Below, in pieces: positions 62,403-64,000 of a DNA stretch of 64,000 nt (positions are counted from its first letter, which is position 1; the number at the start of each line of letters is the position of its first letter). The stretch is from contig CAZOJI010000017.1 in NCBI GenBank assembly GCA_964580055.1, positions 1-64,000 on the forward strand, written 5' to 3'. The notes under the pieces are model-generated. The model did not search any database and was not told the origin of the DNA. It saw only the letters and a list, made by a program, of their open reading frames with translations. A program made the position numbers and the translations under genes. The DNA comes from JBDGYW01 sp964580055. GTDB taxonomy: Bacteria > Gemmatimonadota > Gemmatimonadetes > Gemmatimonadales > GWC2-71-9.

Positions 62403-62600
62403 GAGTGCTCAACTGTTCTTCGCCGCAACCACTTCTTCGAGCGCCTCGAATGAAGCTCGTCATTTCGTGGCTTTCGGCACTCACAGTTGGAGATCTCCGT
62501 TTGACGTTCATCGAGAATCGCAAACAGCGCCTCAATCCAAGCGAATGGAACGTTGGCAACCATGGGAACCGATCAATCTGGGCAATCCGGAGCTGGCTCA

Positions 62601-63146
62601 ATGAACGAAACCGATCGTCGTAACATCGAAGACCTGGCACGAAGTCACGGTGCCGAGGACTGCCGGTGGACTTCCGGCGAAAGTGTCCAGGTGCGGCAGT
62701 GGGTCCGCTTCAAGTGTATGTTCGGCTGCGACTCGTACGGCAAGAAAGGCGGTTGCCCCCCTGCAGTGCCTTCGGTGCCCGAGTGCCGAGAGCTCTTCAG
62801 GGAATTCGACGACATCCTGGTAATGCGTCTGACCGTTCAGCTCGACGATCCCGAAGATCGCAAGAAGTGGAGCAGAAAGAAGAACGCCAGGCTGCTCAAG
62901 CTGGAACAGAGGTTATTCCTGTCCGGATACCACAAGGCATTCCTACTCGAGATGGACGAATGCAGACTCTGCCAAGAGTGCAAAGCGGTCCGTACCGAGT
63001 GTCAGAACCCCAAGCTCGCAAGACCCAGCCCTGAGTCACTGGCCGTCGATGTTTTCGGAACCGTCCGAGAACTCGGTTACCCCATTGAAGTGCTGAGCAG
63101 CTACGATCAGCCGATGAACCGATATGCGTTCCTGCTCGTGCAGTAG
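62601..63146 (+). CDS. DUF2284 cysteine-rich metal-binding protein
   Basis: 181 residues from ATG 62601, preferred over an earlier ATG at 62553. Conserved cysteines: CRW, KCMFGCDSYGKKGGCPP and CRLCQECKAVRTECQNP, the pattern of DUF2284 (predicted metal- or FeS-binding). Function unknown. It is 54 bp before a thioredoxin-fold protein with a CPNC motif, which could form a redox pair. Confidence 0.85.
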   Translation: MNETDRRNIEDLARSHGAEDCRWTSGESVQVRQWVRFKCMFGCDSYGKKGGCPPAVPSVPECRELFREFDDILVMRLTVQLDDPEDRKKWSRKKNARLLKLEQRLFLSGYHKAFLLEMDECRLCQECKAVRTECQNPKLARPSPESLAVDVFGTVRELGYPIEVLSSYDQPMNRYAFLLVQ

Positions 63147-63200
63147 AGCATCCCGCACAATCTCCAGTTAGCAGAACGCGAGAACCGCATAGGAAGCGCC

Positions 63201-64000
63201 ATGGCAGACATCATATCCGACACTGACGCGCTCGAACGGATCGCCGAAGCCGCGAGAGAGCATGACAGTAAGGTGTCTCTCATTCTTCACACCTCCGAAA
63301 CCGGAGGAGAACTGCAGCGTGGCCTGACGTCCGTTGCGCAGCAAGTCCACCGGGCCACCCTGGGAGCAGTAGAGTTGCGAGAGTCGGACACAGCACCGCC
63401 GCCGCTAGTGCCAGCACTCACCATCAACGAGTCTGGAAGGGATATTGTAAGGTATCACGCGGTACCCCAAGGACCAGAAGAGTGGCCGTTTCTGGAGACG
63501 CTCGCCGTTTTGGCCGGGTCCGCCGGAGACTCTGCGTCCGGACACGATCTGGGAGCAACTGACAGTCCCATCCGCATCGAGGTCTTCATCGCCGAGGGCT
63601 GCCCCAACTGCCCCCACGGGGTCCGCGCAGCGACAGAGCTGGCAGTCGCCAACGAGCCGGTCTCGGTTTCAGTAGTGGACGCGTCCGAGTTCCCAGAACA
63701 TGCGTCCCGGTTTCAGGTCCGTTCAGTCCCCACGTTTGTAGTCAACGGTGAACTGACCATCATTGGCGTCTTGCCAACCGGGGAATTGACAAATCGTATA
63801 GCAGAGGCTCTCGGGCCGGATGGAGAGAACGTAGTCTTCACGTCGCTCATGAAATCGGGCCGCATCGCCGATGCGACTGCCCGACTGGTTACCGGAAAGG
63901 GGCTGAATGCCTTCGCCGAGCTGTGGAATCAAAGCACGCTCGAGGAACGCATCGGCCTGAGCTTGGTGGCACAGAACGCAGTGGGAGAGCATCGTGAGGC
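63201..64000 (+). CDS. Two-domain thioredoxin-fold protein (PDO/AhpF-N-like), 3' end beyond window
   Basis: 266 residues visible, no stop. The first ~110 residues look like a thioredoxin fold without cysteines (VSLILHTSETGGELQ, PALTINESGRDIVRYHAVP). The second has the redox site VFIAEGCPNCPHGVR (Cys134, Cys137) and the cis-Pro loop FQVRSVPTFVVNG. Beyond about residue 215 a helical segment begins (ADATARLVTGKGLNAFAELW), longer than a plain glutaredoxin-like protein. AGGAAG lies 7 nt before the ATG. Possible thiol-disulfide exchange with the DUF2284 protein. Confidence 0.8.
   Translation, partial: MADIISDTDALERIAEAAREHDSKVSLILHTSETGGELQRGLTSVAQQVHRATLGAVELRESDTAPPPLVPALTINESGRDIVRYHAVPQGPEEWPFLETLAVLAGSAGDSASGHDLGATDSPIRIEVFIAEGCPNCPHGVRAATELAVANEPVSVSVVDASEFPEHASRFQVRSVPTFVVNGELTIIGVLPTGELTNRIAEALGPDGENVVFTSLMKSGRIADATARLVTGKGLNAFAELWNQSTLEERIGLSLVAQNAVGEHRE

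Noticed and set aside
1..64000. CRISPR arrays, rRNA or tRNA genes
   Set aside because: No regularly spaced direct repeats and no rRNA or tRNA-like sequence other than the tRNA-like ends of tmRNA were seen on reading.

Overview
This 64 kb window is bacterial chromosome, moderately GC-rich and densely coded, with many stop/start overlaps (ATGA, GTGA). No rRNA or tRNA is seen. The only RNA gene found is tmRNA. The gene mix points tentatively to a Gemmatimonadota-like lineage: a PadR regulator with an acidobacterial-type FtsX/MacB permease, a sortilin/VPS10-type beta-propeller protein, a short eukaryote/archaea-type ProRS, a tail-anchored Ser/Thr kinase, and a propionyl-CoA-carboxylase-type cluster. 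This is an inference from gene content; no marker phylogeny was possible.

Layout. 1-0.9 kb: start of a macro-domain gene, then a decayed mobile-element remnant abutting the 3' end of ssrA (tmRNA, 916-1266, minus). The remnant includes a PglZ-like (BREX phosphatase) fragment. 1.3-42.8 kb: almost entirely minus-strand housekeeping genes. These are GGDEF/larB/dusB; lysA/proS/hisS/folC/accD; the elongasome set mreB-mreC-mreD-mrdA-rodA; ald; rpsO-pnp-M16 peptidase; rpsB-tsf-pyrH-frr-cdsA-dxr-rseP (without uppS between frr and cdsA); rplM-rpsI; acyl-CoA carboxylase genes with an rRNA methyltransferase between them; tyrA-cmk-rpsA; a HEAT protein with a PAS-GGDEF protein; and a cysteine-synthase-like enzyme. 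ptsN and a Ser/Thr kinase are the only plus-strand genes there.

43-64 kb is mixed-strand and more accessory. It holds a YkvI-like permease, a GNAT acyltransferase and an N-acylamino-acid racemase/OSBS-like enolase in one plus-strand operon, with an M20 deacylase nearby. Together these suggest D- to L-amino-acid conversion through N-acyl intermediates. Next come a PadR-controlled ADOP permease with a clear palindromic operator, a 1036-residue propeller protein, and a decayed stretch (56.2-57.9 kb) with a doubly deleted modC, a truncated FtsX permease and an exact 16-bp inverted repeat. The right end has a class III aminotransferase, a GNAT enzyme, ubiE/menG, a DDAH-like amidinohydrolase, a DUF2284 protein and a two-domain thioredoxin-fold protein cut by the window edge.

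The most interesting signals are the BREX-like remnant at ssrA, the putative D-amino-acid salvage cluster, matched C-terminal tails on ribosomal proteins S1 (acidic) and S2 (with a basic patch), an apparent CTG start for folC, an intrinsic terminator between rpsB and tsf, and the gene-fragment graveyard near 56-58 kb.
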